From Bradyrhizobium tropiciagri (GTDB lineage Bacteria > Pseudomonadota > Alphaproteobacteria > Rhizobiales > Xanthobacteraceae), in NCBI RefSeq assembly GCF_018130545.1, contig NZ_JAFCKF010000001.1, positions 496,001 through 560,000 of the forward strand: a stretch of DNA of 64,000 nucleotides, in the 5' to 3' direction. The notes under the pieces are model-generated. The model searched no databases. It had not been told where the DNA came from and worked only from the letters and a program-made list of their open reading frames with translations. Below, one piece after another: positions 33,979 through 47,593 of the stretch; position 1 is the stretch's first letter, and each line of letters starts with the position of its first letter. Position numbers and translations under genes: made by a program.

Positions 33979-34638
33979 ATGTCCGATCCAGCTGCAAGCG
34001 CGGCACCCGCCCCGCAAGTTTCCCCTGACAATCCCTGCCCGTTCCTGCGCGCGCTGGTCGCCGGCAACTATGTCGGCGGCCATCTCGTGCCGCTGCCGAA
34101 GCTGACCGAAACCATCGACCGCGCCACCGGCAAGACCGGCCTTCCGGCGCTCAGTGCCGGCGCCAAGATCTTCATGGTCGCGCAGATGGCCAATGGCATC
34201 GGCCCGTTCAGCCAGATGCGCAGCCTGTTGCAGGGCGCCATCCTCGACGAGTTGCGCAACGGCCCGCTCGACAAGCACGGCGCCGGGTCGCGCATCCTCG
34301 ACCAGCACGCGGTGGTGCATGAGGACGAGATCGCGCGGCTCGCGACCTTCGGCAGCGATTACAAGTCACCCGACGGCAGCGTCGAGCGTGGATTGTCGGC
34401 CGCCGAGATCAAGACCTTCATGGCGGCGAACTTCCAGCGCGCCAAGGATGAGCATCCGCCGTCCTACGGCATCCTGCGCTGCTACTATCCGCTCTTGATG
34501 CTCGGCGAGTGGCCGGTGCTGCTCGACATCATGGGCAAGGGCGAAGGCAACGACCGCTATCTCAGCGTGGCCGAGGTCAGGACCCTGTTCGTGGAGAAGC
34601 GCTTTCCCGACCGGATCGTCGCCCTGCTCAACGGCTGA
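33979..34638 (+). CDS. Protein of unknown function with a CPFLRALV motif
   Basis: A 219-residue soluble protein with no firm family assignment. Near the N-terminus it reads NPCPFLRALVAGNYVGGH, which is like the proximal Cys-Pro motif of heme-thiolate (chloroperoxidase-type) peroxidases, whose cysteine ligates heme. The second half has YGILRCYYPLLMLGEWPVLL and a C-terminal EVRTLFVEKRFPDRI. An acid-base Glu could not be placed with confidence. ATG at 33979 is preferred to a TTG one codon earlier. It follows the cyclase gene by 60 bases. Confidence 0.75.
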   Translation: MSDPAASAAPAPQVSPDNPCPFLRALVAGNYVGGHLVPLPKLTETIDRATGKTGLPALSAGAKIFMVAQMANGIGPFSQMRSLLQGAILDELRNGPLDKHGAGSRILDQHAVVHEDEIARLATFGSDYKSPDGSVERGLSAAEIKTFMAANFQRAKDEHPPSYGILRCYYPLLMLGEWPVLLDIMGKGEGNDRYLSVAEVRTLFVEKRFPDRIVALLNG

Positions 34639-34657
34639 GCCGTCGTAAGCAACTGCT

Positions 34658-35605
34658 TCACTTGAACAGCGGTGTGCCCGGCACGAAGGCGTCGAACGCC
34701 GCCCAGAATTGCCCGCGGTAGCGATCCTGCTCTTGCAGGATCTCGTGTTTGGCGCCGGCAATCACGAGATGCGAGCCGGCGCGCAGATGATAGGCGAACT
34801 CCTCGATCGCCGCCGTCGACACCACCTCGTCGTTGCTCGCAGCCAGCATCAGGATCGGCTGGCGGATTTCCGACGGATAGGACATGCCGCGGAAGGTGCG
34901 CATCGCGGTGAATGCGGTGTCGGCCCAGGCGATCGTCGGCGCCGCGATGCCGAGCGTCGGATCCTCTTCCAGGATCGCGGCGTTGCGGGCGTGGCGCACC
35001 GGATCGCTGGTCACGGGATTGCCGATGAACGGCGCGAGGCCGACCAGTTCATCGTTGCCGCCCGGCACGTAGCGGCCGCCCTGCCCGGCCAACCGCATAA
35101 GCCTGAGCAGCGTACTCGGCAACAACGACACGCGGCCGCGCGGCAAGTCGATCATCGGCGCCGACAGCACCATGCGGTCGAACCAGCGCTTGCCGGCATG
35201 CGCCACGCGCAGCATCACCGCGCCGCCCATCGAATGCGCCAGCGCGAAATAGGGCGGCGGGCAATCCGGCAGCACCACCTGCTGCACGAAGGTCTCGACG
35301 TCGACCTCGTAGTCGGCGAAGTCGCGCACATAACCCTTGCGCGGATCGCGCAGCCGCCGCGACGAGTGGCCCTGCCCGCGCCAGTCGATCATCGCCACCG
35401 CAAAGCCGCGGTCGCGCAGGTCACGCACCGTCTCGAAATACTTCTCGATCATCTCGCCGCGCCCGGCGAACACGCAGACCGTGCCCTTGCGACCGGGCGG
35501 CGGCGCCCAGCGCGCAAAGCGCAGCTCGGCTCCATCAGGTGTCTTGATGGTGCCACTGACAACGTCGTCCGGAACCGGGTTGGCGGGGATCGAGACGAGC
35601 GTCAT
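34658..35605 (-). CDS. Alpha/beta hydrolase, lysophospholipase L2-like
   Basis: A 315-residue protein of the serine aminopeptidase/monoacylglycerol-lipase type (PldB-like). Visible features are the oxyanion region FAGRGEMIEKYFE, MIDWRGQGHSSR, the nucleophile elbow AHSMGG (Ser in the A-x-S-x-G variant), and later catalytic residues in ASNDEVV (Asp) and GAKHEIL (His). It should hydrolyse lysophospholipids or monoglycerides. It is divergent from the heat-shock gene; its start at 35605 lies 76 bases from the sigma-32 promoter. Confidence 0.92.
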   Translation of the reverse strand: MTLVSIPANPVPDDVVSGTIKTPDGAELRFARWAPPPGRKGTVCVFAGRGEMIEKYFETVRDLRDRGFAVAMIDWRGQGHSSRRLRDPRKGYVRDFADYEVDVETFVQQVVLPDCPPPYFALAHSMGGAVMLRVAHAGKRWFDRMVLSAPMIDLPRGRVSLLPSTLLRLMRLAGQGGRYVPGGNDELVGLAPFIGNPVTSDPVRHARNAAILEEDPTLGIAAPTIAWADTAFTAMRTFRGMSYPSEIRQPILMLAASNDEVVSTAAIEEFAYHLRAGSHLVIAGAKHEILQEQDRYRGQFWAAFDAFVPGTPLFK

Positions 35606-35680
35606 GCAGGAGACCGGAGTGCTGAGACAGGGTGGAGATCAAGGACGCCGGCGCCAAAAAATGCGACGCGGTTTCCGCCT

Positions 35681-35708
35681 CTTGAACGCGACGTGACCCC
35701 TCCCATAT
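35681..35708 (+). promoter_or_regulatory. Sigma-32 (RpoH) heat-shock promoter
   Basis: CTTGAA (35681-35686), a 15-base spacer and CCCATAT (35702-35708) match the heat-shock consensus. Transcription should begin near 35715, which gives a leader of about 110 bases with ROSE-like structure before the small heat-shock gene. Confidence 0.8.
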
Positions 35709-35714
35709 CACCGG

Positions 35715-35826
35715 AGTGCAGGCCGCTACCAGTGTTTCGGACCCGAAACATCAGGCTGCACACATCTAAGCCCGGCCCGATGGCGGGCGGGTAATTGAAA
35801 CAGTCGCTCACTGGAGGACTAATTCT
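35715..35826 (+). promoter_or_regulatory. ROSE-type RNA thermometer in the hsp20 leader
   Basis: Three hairpins are stacked in the leader: GTTTCG/CGAAAC (35734-35749), CCC-G-GCCCG/CGGGC-GGG (35771-35791), and a final one at 35803-35819, GTCGCTC-ACTG-GAGGAC. In the last, TCGCT pairs with AGGA of the Shine-Dalgarno sequence with one unpaired G opposite, which is the UYGCU hallmark of ROSE elements. Below heat-shock temperature it should hide GGAGGA (35813-35818); melting frees it. Confidence 0.82.
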
Positions 35827-36300
35827 ATGCGTAGCTACGACCTCACTCCGTTCTATCGTTCCACCGTCGGCTTCGACCGCCTCTTCAACCTGCTCGATCA
35901 GGTGACCTCGGACGGCAGCCCCGGCTATCCCCCCTACAACATCGAGCGCACCGGCGAGAATGCTTACCGGATCAGCGTTGCGGTCTCAGGCTTCTCGCAG
36001 GCCGAGCTTTCGATCGTCGCGAAGGAGAACACGCTGACGATCAAGGGCGAGAAAACCGCCAACGAAAACTCCGGCAACGCCTCCGAAGTGCTCTATCGCG
36101 GCATCGCCTCCCGCGCCTTCGAGCGCGTCTTCCAGCTTGCCGACTTCGTGCAGGTGAAGAACGCCTCGCTCGAGAACGGCCTGCTCCATGTCGATCTGGT
36201 TCGCGAGATTCCCGAGGCCAAGAAGCCCCGCAGCATTCCGATCGGCAGCGGCGAGAAGGCCCCGCAGGTCGTCGACGGCTCGGCCAAGGCCGCCGCCTAA
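35827..36300 (+). CDS. Small heat-shock protein (Hsp20/IbpA family)
   Basis: A 157-residue chaperone with the alpha-crystallin domain from about 35 to 130: NIERTGENAYRISVAVSGFS, ELSIVAKENTLTIKGEK, FERVFQLADFVQVKNASLEN and GLLHVDL. The N-terminus DLTPFYRSTVGFDRLFNLLD is that of the rhizobial class A (HspA-like) proteins. It holds unfolding proteins for refolding by DnaK during heat stress. Expression should be controlled both by RpoH and by the ROSE leader. A strong terminator follows. Confidence 0.96.
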   Translation: MRSYDLTPFYRSTVGFDRLFNLLDQVTSDGSPGYPPYNIERTGENAYRISVAVSGFSQAELSIVAKENTLTIKGEKTANENSGNASEVLYRGIASRAFERVFQLADFVQVKNASLENGLLHVDLVREIPEAKKPRSIPIGSGEKAPQVVDGSAKAAA

Positions 36301-36338
36301 GCAACACCTCCCGCGTCAGCAGATATTGGCTGCACGCG

Positions 36339-36369
36339 AAAACGCCCCGGGAAACCGGGGCGTTTTTGT
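36339..36369 (+). terminator. Intrinsic terminator after hsp20
   Basis: AACGCCCCGG (36341-36350) and CCGGGGCGTT (36355-36364) close a GAAA tetraloop, followed by a T-rich tract. AAAA on the other side allows it to work also for the convergent gene at 36396. Confidence 0.9.
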
Positions 36370-36395
36370 TGCCGGTTAAGCGCTATTCCAACCCC

Positions 36396-37178
36396 TTACT
36401 CCAACCCCTGCACCTTCGGCATTTCCTGGGTCGGCAGGATCGCGGGCGGGGGCGCTGCCGGGGATGCAGCTGCCTGACCGACGGTCGGGACCTCGGCCCG
36501 CGGGGCGGCCTGCTGCGCCGCCGCCTGGGTCTCGGCCGGCTTCGATGGTGCCGCCGCCTGCTCGGCCGGCGCGGGTGCGGCTGCCTCGGCGGGCGCCGGC
36601 TGCGGCGCGGCGGTCTGCGGGACGGCGGCCTGGGCGGCTGGCGCGGGAGCCTGGGCCTTGGCCGAGAGCGGGCTCCGCTTTGGCACCGGCACGCGGCTCG
36701 CGACATGGGGGATCGGGAGCGGTGGCCGCGGCACCCTCGCCTGGATCGGCCGCGGCATCGGGCCGACCGGGCCGTAGGTCGCGCTCATCTCCTCCTCGTA
36801 ATTGTCGCCGAGCCGATAGGCCGGGGTGAAGCGGATGATGTGCCCGTCGCGGGCGTCGATCACCAGCCGGCCGTCATCGCCGCCCTGGTCGATCACCGAG
36901 ATGGTGTAGACGAAGCCCCGCTGCTGGGGCGCACCGAGCGGCAGATAGCCGTTCTCGCGCAGCACGGTGTAGACCTCGACCGGCGGCAGCAGGCTCGGGA
37001 CCCGGCCATAGCGCGGCGGCGGCGGAACTTCAGGCATGGCGGCGTAGGGCTCGCCCATGTCGGAGACCCTGACCAGCAACGGGCTGCCGATCCGGGCGGA
37101 TGTCGCCAGCTGGGCCTGAGCCGAGGCTGCGCTGAGCGCGAGGGCGGCGGCTGCAACCGAACCTGTGAACAACTTCAT
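36396..37178 (-). CDS. Exported protein with Ala/Pro-rich C-terminal half, unknown function
   Basis: A 260-residue protein with a signal peptide (cut after AQA, about residue 22). Residues 60-125 form a small domain (PPVEVYTVLRENGYLPLG, VYTISVIDQGGDDGRLVIDA, RDGHIIRFTPAYRLG) that resembles PepSY-like or DUF-type periplasmic modules predicted to bind or regulate. The last 130 residues are low-complexity Ala/Pro/Gln. It is common in Bradyrhizobium as hypothetical. Convergent with hsp20. Confidence 0.8.
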   Translation of the reverse strand: MKLFTGSVAAAALALSAASAQAQLATSARIGSPLLVRVSDMGEPYAAMPEVPPPPRYGRVPSLLPPVEVYTVLRENGYLPLGAPQQRGFVYTISVIDQGGDDGRLVIDARDGHIIRFTPAYRLGDNYEEEMSATYGPVGPMPRPIQARVPRPPLPIPHVASRVPVPKRSPLSAKAQAPAPAAQAAVPQTAAPQPAPAEAAAPAPAEQAAAPSKPAETQAAAQQAAPRAEVPTVGQAAASPAAPPPAILPTQEMPKVQGLE

Positions 37179-37665
37179 CGCCGTAACTCCTGTCTGCCCC
37201 GCCCGGAGCGTTTCCGCTCTCTTGCCGGCTTGCCCGGGAGCAAAATTTCGGTTTGAAATTCGGCGGTCCTTGGTCGCTGCTTGGGCCAGATCACGGCGTG
37301 TTTGCTTCGAATCGGGGGCGCCAGGTGGCTGCCGAGCCCTCCGATCCGAGCATGCAAGCGGGGACTTCCTCGCGCTTGTGTGATAGACAAAAATTTGGCA
37401 AGGTCGAGGTTAGGACAGCAAGGCTGTCTCAATTTCGAGGCCATCCCGGCATGGGGATTGCAACGAGAACCTTCGTAAGGAGGGTCTCGGCGCCCCGGGC
37501 TCCGAGAATGGTGCAGGCAGGGTCGTCCCTCAGGGGACGTTGAAACGCCCGTCGTCTGAATTTAGGAAAATGCGGCTCGCGGCGGACGAGCGGTGGCCCG
37601 GTGGGTGCCGCAACGTCCAAGGTGCGCCAAATAGGGTGAGGCCCCTTACGAAAGGGAGAGGACAC
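37179..37665. other. Intergenic region and leader of gltB
   Basis: 487 bases between the divergent exported-protein gene and gltB. The gltB ribosome-binding site GGGAGAGGA is at 37652-37660. A GC-rich stem, CTCGG..CCGAG at about 37487-37505, lies in the probable leader. No sigma-54 promoter and no small gene could be recognised. An in-frame gltB extension from 37540 lacks a family match. Confidence 0.45.
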
Positions 37666-42429
<4,764 letters not shown>

Positions 42430-42440
42430 TATCACCAGGC

Positions 42441-42532
42441 GTCATTCCGGGGCGCGCGAAGCGCGAACCCGGAGTCTCGCCAAGCACCTTCGAGAGTCCG
42501 GGTCTGCGCCTCACGGCGCATCCCGGAATGAC
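42441..42532. repeat. Palindromic repeat between gltB and gltD
   Basis: GTCATTCCGGG (42441-42451) and CCCGGAATGAC (42522-42532) are inverted ends around GCGCGCGAAGCGCG and CTGCGCCTCACGGCGCA stems. This is a dispersed intergenic repeat type common in Bradyrhizobium. It lies inside the gltBD transcription unit and may affect the ratio or stability of the two messages. Confidence 0.8.
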
Positions 42533-42571
42533 CAACACCACGAACGCATGATGCAGGGGCATCGGGTTTAA

Positions 42572-44029
42572 ATGGGCAAGATCACAGGTTTCCTCGAGAT
42601 CGAGCGGCATGACCGCAAGTACGAGCCGGTCGCCGATCGGCTCAAGAACTTCAAGGAATTCGTCGTTCCGCTAAGCGAGAAGGACACCCGCGACCAGGCG
42701 GCGCGCTGCATGAATTGCGGCATCCCCTACTGCCACGGCACCGGCTCGACCGTGCCGGGCACGCCGGGCTGCCCGGTCAACAACCAGATCCCCGATTTCA
42801 ACGACCTCGTCTATCAGGGCAACTGGGAAGAGGCCTCGCGCAATCTGCACTCGACCAACAACTTCCCCGAATTCACCGGCCGGATCTGCCCGGCGCCGTG
42901 CGAGGCGTCCTGCACGCTGAACATCGACGACAACCCGGTCACCATCAAGACCATCGAATGCGCGATCGTCGACCGCGCCTGGGACAATGGCTGGCTGAAG
43001 CCGGAGATTGCGGCCGAGAAGACCGGCAAGAAGGTCGCCGTGATCGGCTCCGGTCCCGCCGGCATGGCGGCGGCCCAGCAGCTCGCGCGCGCCGGCCACG
43101 AAGTGCATGTCTACGAGAAGTTCGCCAAGGCCGGCGGCCTGCTGCGCTACGGTATTCCCGACTTCAAGATGGAGAAGGACGTCATCGACCGCCGCGTGGC
43201 GCAGATGGAAGCCGAAGGCGTCACCTTCCACTACGGCAAGGCCGTCGGCGGAAGCACCCCCGGCGCGATCGATCCGCAGGAGCTCGCCAAGCAGTACGAC
43301 GCGGTGGCGCTGACCGGCGGTGCGGAAGCCCCGCGCGACCTGCCGATCCCGGGCCGCGATCTTTCCGGCATCCACTTCGCGATGGACTTCCTGCCGCAGC
43401 AGAATCGCCGCGTCTCCGGTGAATCGCTGAACGGCGCCGTCGACATCCTCGCCGGCGGCAAGCATGTCGTCGTGATCGGCGGCGGCGACACCGGTTCGGA
43501 CTGCATCGGCACCTCGTTCCGGCAGGGCGCCAAGTCGGTGACCCAGCTCGAGATCATGCCGGCGCCGCCCGAGCACGAGAACAAGGGCGTGACCTGGCCG
43601 AACTGGCCGCTGAAGATGCGGACTTCGTCGAGCCAGGCCGAAGGCGCGGCGCGCGAATTCGCCGTGCTGACGACCAAGTTCGAAGGCAAGGATGGCAAGG
43701 TCAGCAAGCTGCATTGCGTCAAGGTCGACGACAAGTTCAAGCCGCTGCCCGGCACCGAGTTCACGCTCGACGCCGAGCTGGTGCTGCTGGCGATGGGCTT
43801 CGTCCATCCCGTGCACGAGGGCCTACTCAAGACCTTGGGCGTCGACCTCGACCAGCGCGGCAATGTCCGCGCCTCGCTGCACGACTACCAGACCTCCCGC
43901 GCAAAGATCTTCTCCGCCGGCGACATGCGCCGCGGCCAGTCGCTCGTGGTCTGGGCGATCCGCGAAGGCCGCCAGTGCGCGCGCTCGATCGATACGTTCC
44001 TGATGGGGAAGACCGACCTGCCGGGGTAA
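42572..44029 (+). CDS. gltD: Glutamate synthase [NADPH] small subunit
   Basis: A 485-residue flavoprotein. The N-terminal part has 4Fe-4S cysteines ([24 protein letters not shown]). Then come an FAD site [19 protein letters not shown] at about 150-168, and an NADPH site [19 protein letters not shown] near 298-316. It passes electrons from NADPH to the GltB subunit. The ATG at 42572 matches the usual start [16 protein letters not shown]-derived terminator follows. Confidence 0.97.
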   Translation: MGKITGFLEIERHDRKYEPVADRLKNFKEFVVPLSEKDTRDQAARCMNCGIPYCHGTGSTVPGTPGCPVNNQIPDFNDLVYQGNWEEASRNLHSTNNFPEFTGRICPAPCEASCTLNIDDNPVTIKTIECAIVDRAWDNGWLKPEIAAEKTGKKVAVIGSGPAGMAAAQQLARAGHEVHVYEKFAKAGGLLRYGIPDFKMEKDVIDRRVAQMEAEGVTFHYGKAVGGSTPGAIDPQELAKQYDAVALTGGAEAPRDLPIPGRDLSGIHFAMDFLPQQNRRVSGESLNGAVDILAGGKHVVVIGGGDTGSDCIGTSFRQGAKSVTQLEIMPAPPEHENKGVTWPNWPLKMRTSSSQAEGAAREFAVLTTKFEGKDGKVSKLHCVKVDDKFKPLPGTEFTLDAELVLLAMGFVHPVHEGLLKTLGVDLDQRGNVRASLHDYQTSRAKIFSAGDMRRGQSLVVWAIREGRQCARSIDTFLMGKTDLPG

Positions 44030-44075
44030 GTACCCCGGCGGTCACGCCGAACTGGATCCCACAAACTCGACTGTC

Positions 44076-44105
44076 ATCGCCCGCGAAAGCGGGCGATCTG
44101 TTTTT
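44076..44105 (+). terminator. Terminator after gltD, derived from a short palindrome
   Basis: ATCGCCCGC (44076-44084), GAAA loop, GCGGGCGAT (44089-44097), then CTGTTTTT. The stem is the same palindrome seen at 24119-24141, which suggests that a dispersed repeat was adopted as terminator. Confidence 0.85.
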
Positions 44106-44115
44106 CGACAGGCAT

Positions 44116-44442
44116 CTACTTCTTCTTCCAGGTTTGCGTCCGACAGAACACGCTCATCGCGCAGCCGGTCAGTTCCAGCGAAGAGCCGACGAGCTTGGCC
44201 GTACCTGAATAGGTCTTGTCGTCCTGCGGATCTGTGATCGTGCCCGCATACTTTCCGTCACCTGCTGGCTTCATCGAACCGATGGTTTTGCCGGCATACT
44301 TGCCGGTCTTCAGCGTGATCGTGCCGCCGGAGATCACAGCAGTGTCGCCGCGCGCGGTAATCCAGGCGCCATCGATAGGCTCGGCATGAGCAGCGCTTGC
44401 AGTCATCACCAGCGCTGCGACAGCCAGAGAGAGTTTGCGCAT
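44116..44442 (-). CDS. Small exported protein, DUF2147-like
   Basis: A 108-residue secreted protein with a signal peptide (cut near AHA/EP, residue 20). The mature part reads DGAWITARGDTAVISGG, then a Gly/Lys-rich beta-strand region, and ends LELTGCAMSVFCRTQTWKK. The W...G start and the final L.GC....CR.Q.W are the signature of DUF2147 proteins, small periplasmic beta-barrels of unknown role. The start at 44442 follows GGAAGGA. Convergent with gltD. Confidence 0.85.
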   Translation of the reverse strand: MRKLSLAVAALVMTASAAHAEPIDGAWITARGDTAVISGGTITLKTGKYAGKTIGSMKPAGDGKYAGTITDPQDDKTYSGTAKLVGSSLELTGCAMSVFCRTQTWKKK

Positions 44443-44552
44443 AATCCGGGTTCCTTCCAATGGATGAGGGCGTCATTCTCGTCGTGCGGGCCTCTCGCAC
44501 GAACTCCGCCATATTGCCTGAGAACGCCCGTGAGGCGGCGAGGCCATGTCGT

Positions 44553-46301
44553 CTAGTTCTGCACCCGCACGCCCAGCATCACGACCGTCGATGCCGAGCT
44601 CTGTCCGGCGAGGTTCGAATCCAGCCAGTCGCGGCGCACGGTGCCCTTGATCCAGAGGCTGCGGGTCATCTTGTAGATCAGGTCGGCGGACACCGAATAG
44701 ATCGTGTCGTTGCGGTTGTCGCCCTGGTACTCGAGCGTGCCGTAGGTGAACTTGCCGATGCCGGTCAGCCAGCGGCGGAAGTCGTGGTCGACCTCGATGG
44801 TGTAGGTGCGCGACAGCACGCCCGAGGTGCCGGGCAGCGTGGTCTCGCCGATCTGGGTGTCGGAATAGAATTTCGCCGTGGTCAGCGGGGTCGCGGTCCA
44901 GGTCAGCGAGGCCGTGGTGAGCAGGCCCTCGAGCCGGTTGAGCCTTGTGTCGGCATAGTCGCGCATCGCGTAGCCGATCGAGACTTCGCCGAACAGCATC
45001 CGCGTGAACTCGAACGAGGTACCGGCCTTGACATAGCCGCCCGATGAATCGCGCGCGTAGCCGGCGCGGTCGAGATAGAGATCGTGGACGCGGCTGTCGC
45101 CCTGCACTTCGACGAACGGCTTCACGGCCGGATTGAGCTCATAGCTCACGCGGCCGATGCCGCCATATTGCGAGAAGTTGCGGTCGTCGTTCGACGACGA
45201 GGTGCCGTCGGTCAGCTTCGACCATTGATAGTCGGTGCGGTCGACGGTGGCGCCGAGCGAGACCTGCATGCGGTTGAAATGCTGGTCGATGCCGAAGGTG
45301 CCGCCGACCGTGCTGTAGAGCGGATATTTGGCGAGGCCGGCCTGCACGTTCGGGCTGCCGGGATTGTCGGTCGAGACCAGCAGGCGGGCCTGCGCCGTCA
45401 GATGCGTGTCCCTCGACACATCGAGACGGCCGTCAATATGGCCGGTGAAGTTTGGACGGTCGACGTCGAGCGGCGCCGACAGCGGCGTGCCGTCGATCGG
45501 CGTGAGCTGCGAGCCGTAACCTGTGAACGAGCCGCGCAGGTCGGCGACGACAGCGTGACGCTCCCAGTCCGACATCGCGACGAATTCCGGCGCGACCATG
45601 TAGAACGCCTTGCCTTGCGGCGAATTCAGGCGGCCCGGATTGGTGTCGTAGCCCGCCATCACCTCGACCGCGGTCTTGACCATGAACGAGCCGGCGTAAT
45701 CGCCGACCGCGCCGAACGGATCGTCGTCGAGCTTGAGCCGCCTGCGCGGCGGCTGACCGACGATGGTGCCGGCCATCGCCGGCGGCAGCGGCGCCTTGGC
45801 GGCAGCCTCCGACGGCGGGATCGACAGCCGCAACTGCCCGGCCGCGTTCAGCGGCGGCGGCGTCGGCACCGGCGAGCCCGGTCCCGGCGGCGGCTTCGGC
45901 TTGGCCTGGCCCGGATAATATTTCGGCTTCAGGCGTTTGCGGTTGAGCGAGTCATAGCCCGACGTCGCCGCGCCGTTCGCAGGAGGCAGACCATAGGTCG
46001 GGACTTGCCCGAGGCGCTCTGTGGTCGACGTCGAAGACGACGAACGCCGGGTGGGGTCGGCATCCGGCAGCTTCAGGCCGTTGAGCGGGTCCATGGCGTC
46101 GAGCTGGGTCCGGCGCAGCGGTGAATCCTGGGTGATCACCTGACTCTGCCGGTTCGGGCTGAACAAATCCGGCGTCACGGTCTGGGCGGTGGCGAGGCCG
46201 CTGGTCGCAGTCAGCAAAAGAGCGGTTAGCAAAAGGCACGGCAAAACCACGCGAACGAGGCGTCCGCGCCGATTTGGGCCGCTTGCTGGCCGCCGCACCA
46301 C
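44553..46301 (-). CDS. Outer-membrane beta-barrel protein (BBP2-type)
   Basis: A 582-residue protein with a long signal region (hydrophobic VVLPCLLLTALLLTATSGLA), a proline-rich linker to about residue 190, and a C-terminal barrel of alternating strands from EVMAGYDTNPGRLNSPQG to the end. The YDTNP motif at the first strand is typical of putative beta-barrel porin 2 (BBP2_2) proteins seen in polysaccharide or exopolysaccharide-export contexts. The start codon is GTG at 46301. KdsD, needed for Kdo, is divergent from it. The exact function is not known. Confidence 0.85.
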   Translation of the reverse strand: MVRRPASGPNRRGRLVRVVLPCLLLTALLLTATSGLATAQTVTPDLFSPNRQSQVITQDSPLRRTQLDAMDPLNGLKLPDADPTRRSSSSTSTTERLGQVPTYGLPPANGAATSGYDSLNRKRLKPKYYPGQAKPKPPPGPGSPVPTPPPLNAAGQLRLSIPPSEAAAKAPLPPAMAGTIVGQPPRRRLKLDDDPFGAVGDYAGSFMVKTAVEVMAGYDTNPGRLNSPQGKAFYMVAPEFVAMSDWERHAVVADLRGSFTGYGSQLTPIDGTPLSAPLDVDRPNFTGHIDGRLDVSRDTHLTAQARLLVSTDNPGSPNVQAGLAKYPLYSTVGGTFGIDQHFNRMQVSLGATVDRTDYQWSKLTDGTSSSNDDRNFSQYGGIGRVSYELNPAVKPFVEVQGDSRVHDLYLDRAGYARDSSGGYVKAGTSFEFTRMLFGEVSIGYAMRDYADTRLNRLEGLLTTASLTWTATPLTTAKFYSDTQIGETTLPGTSGVLSRTYTIEVDHDFRRWLTGIGKFTYGTLEYQGDNRNDTIYSVSADLIYKMTRSLWIKGTVRRDWLDSNLAGQSSASTVVMLGVRVQN

Positions 46302-46490
46302 GATGGAAATACCCCAACGAATTCATGCACTTGACGTACGCACTCCACCGGGAGGCGGAAAACGTCGTTAATGGAGTTAAAACAATTATGGTTAATGAGC
46401 CGTTGAGGATCGGCGCTCGCGCGTCGCATCGCGGAATCGAACGTGCTAAGGGAGACGCCCGGGTGCAAAACCCCTCCCCTGGAATCCGAA

Positions 46491-47501
46491 ATGGCCAAAC
46501 CGAAACCGCTGATGACCAAATCATCCGGCCACGATGATGGCGCCGTTCAGTCGGCGCTCCGCACCCTCGATGCCGAAGCCAGCGGCGTCGCTGCGCTCTC
46601 CGCGGCACTCAAGTCGGACCTCGGCGCGGCGTTCACGGCGGCGGCCGAACTGATCCGCAAGGCCAAGGGACGGCTGATCGTGACCGGGCTCGGCAAATCA
46701 GGCCATATCGGCCGCAAGATCGCCGCGACCTTCGCCTCGACCGGCACGCCGGCGTTCTTCGTGCACTCGGCGGAAGCAAGCCATGGCGATCTCGGCATGA
46801 TCACCGCCGACGACGTGATGCTGGCGCTGTCCTGGTCCGGCGAGCAGGCGGAGATGCGCAACCTGATCGCTTATGCCGCTCGCTTCGGCATTCCGCTGAT
46901 CGCGATGACCGCCGACAAGGATTCGACGCTCAGCAAGGCCGCCGACGTGCAGCTGACGCTGCCGAAGGCCCGCGAGGCCTGCCCGCACAATCTGGCGCCG
47001 ACCACGTCCTCGCTGATGATGCTGGCGCTCGGCGACGCGCTGGCGATCGCGCTGCTCGAAGGCCGCGGCTTCACCTCGACCGATTTCAGCGTGCTGCATC
47101 CGGGCGGTAAGCTCGGCGCGCTGCTGAAATACGCCCGCGACCTGATGCATAGCGGCGACGCGCTGCCGCTGAAGCCGCTCGGCACCAAGATGTCGGACGC
47201 GCTGGTCGAGATGACCTCCAAGGGCTTCGGCTGCGTCGGCATCGTCGACCGCAACGGCCATCTCGTCGGCATCGTTACCGACGGCGATCTGCGCCGGCAG
47301 CTGACGCGCCTCGACCTGCTGACCCTGTCAGTCGACGAGGTGATGACCAAGACGCCGAAAACAATCAGCCGCGACACCCTGGCGGGCGAAGCGCTGGAGC
47401 TGCTCAACGCCTCCAAGATCACGACGCTGATCGTGACCGATGCGAAGAAGCCGGTCGGCATCATCCATCTGCACGATCTGCTGCGCGCGGGCGTAGCGTA
47501 G
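46491..47501 (+). CDS. kdsD: D-arabinose-5-phosphate isomerase (KpsF/GutQ family)
   Basis: A 336-residue enzyme: SIS sugar-isomerase domain (GRLIVTGLGKSGHIGRKIAA, HSAEASHGDLGMI, LSWSGEQAEMRNLI) followed by two CBS domains (DALVEMTSKGFGCVGIVDR and VMTKTPKTISRDTLAGEALE). It interconverts ribulose-5-phosphate and arabinose-5-phosphate for Kdo synthesis in lipopolysaccharide. The ATG at 46491 gives the typical start; an earlier in-frame ATG at 46443 adds 16 unlikely residues. No other Kdo genes are in view. Confidence 0.93.
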   Translation: MAKPKPLMTKSSGHDDGAVQSALRTLDAEASGVAALSAALKSDLGAAFTAAAELIRKAKGRLIVTGLGKSGHIGRKIAATFASTGTPAFFVHSAEASHGDLGMITADDVMLALSWSGEQAEMRNLIAYAARFGIPLIAMTADKDSTLSKAADVQLTLPKAREACPHNLAPTTSSLMMLALGDALAIALLEGRGFTSTDFSVLHPGGKLGALLKYARDLMHSGDALPLKPLGTKMSDALVEMTSKGFGCVGIVDRNGHLVGIVTDGDLRRQLTRLDLLTLSVDEVMTKTPKTISRDTLAGEALELLNASKITTLIVTDAKKPVGIIHLHDLLRAGVA

Positions 47502-47510
47502 GCCCGTGTT

Positions 47511-47592
47511 CGTAGGGTGGGCAAAGCGAAGCGTGCCCACCATCGCGAGCAGTGCAAGAACGGTGGGCACGCTGCGCTTTGCCCACCCTACG
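47511..47592. repeat. Long inverted repeat after kdsD
   Basis: A 31-base arm (47511-47541, beginning CGTAGGGTGGGCAAAGCG) and its near-perfect complement (47562-47592) flank a 20-base loop. The GTAGGGTGGGCAAAGCG motif is a dispersed repeat of this bacterial group. It lies between convergent genes and could end transcription from both. Confidence 0.9.
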
Positions 47593-47593
47593 C

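Noticed and set aside
37388-37420. A sigma-54 promoter upstream of gltB (TTTGGCAAGG...)
   Set aside because: The GG element has no GC element at the correct distance.
46370-46420. CtrA-binding sites (TTAA-N7-TTAA) upstream of kdsD
   Set aside because: TTAA strings occur but spacing is 5 or irregular, not the required 7 bases.
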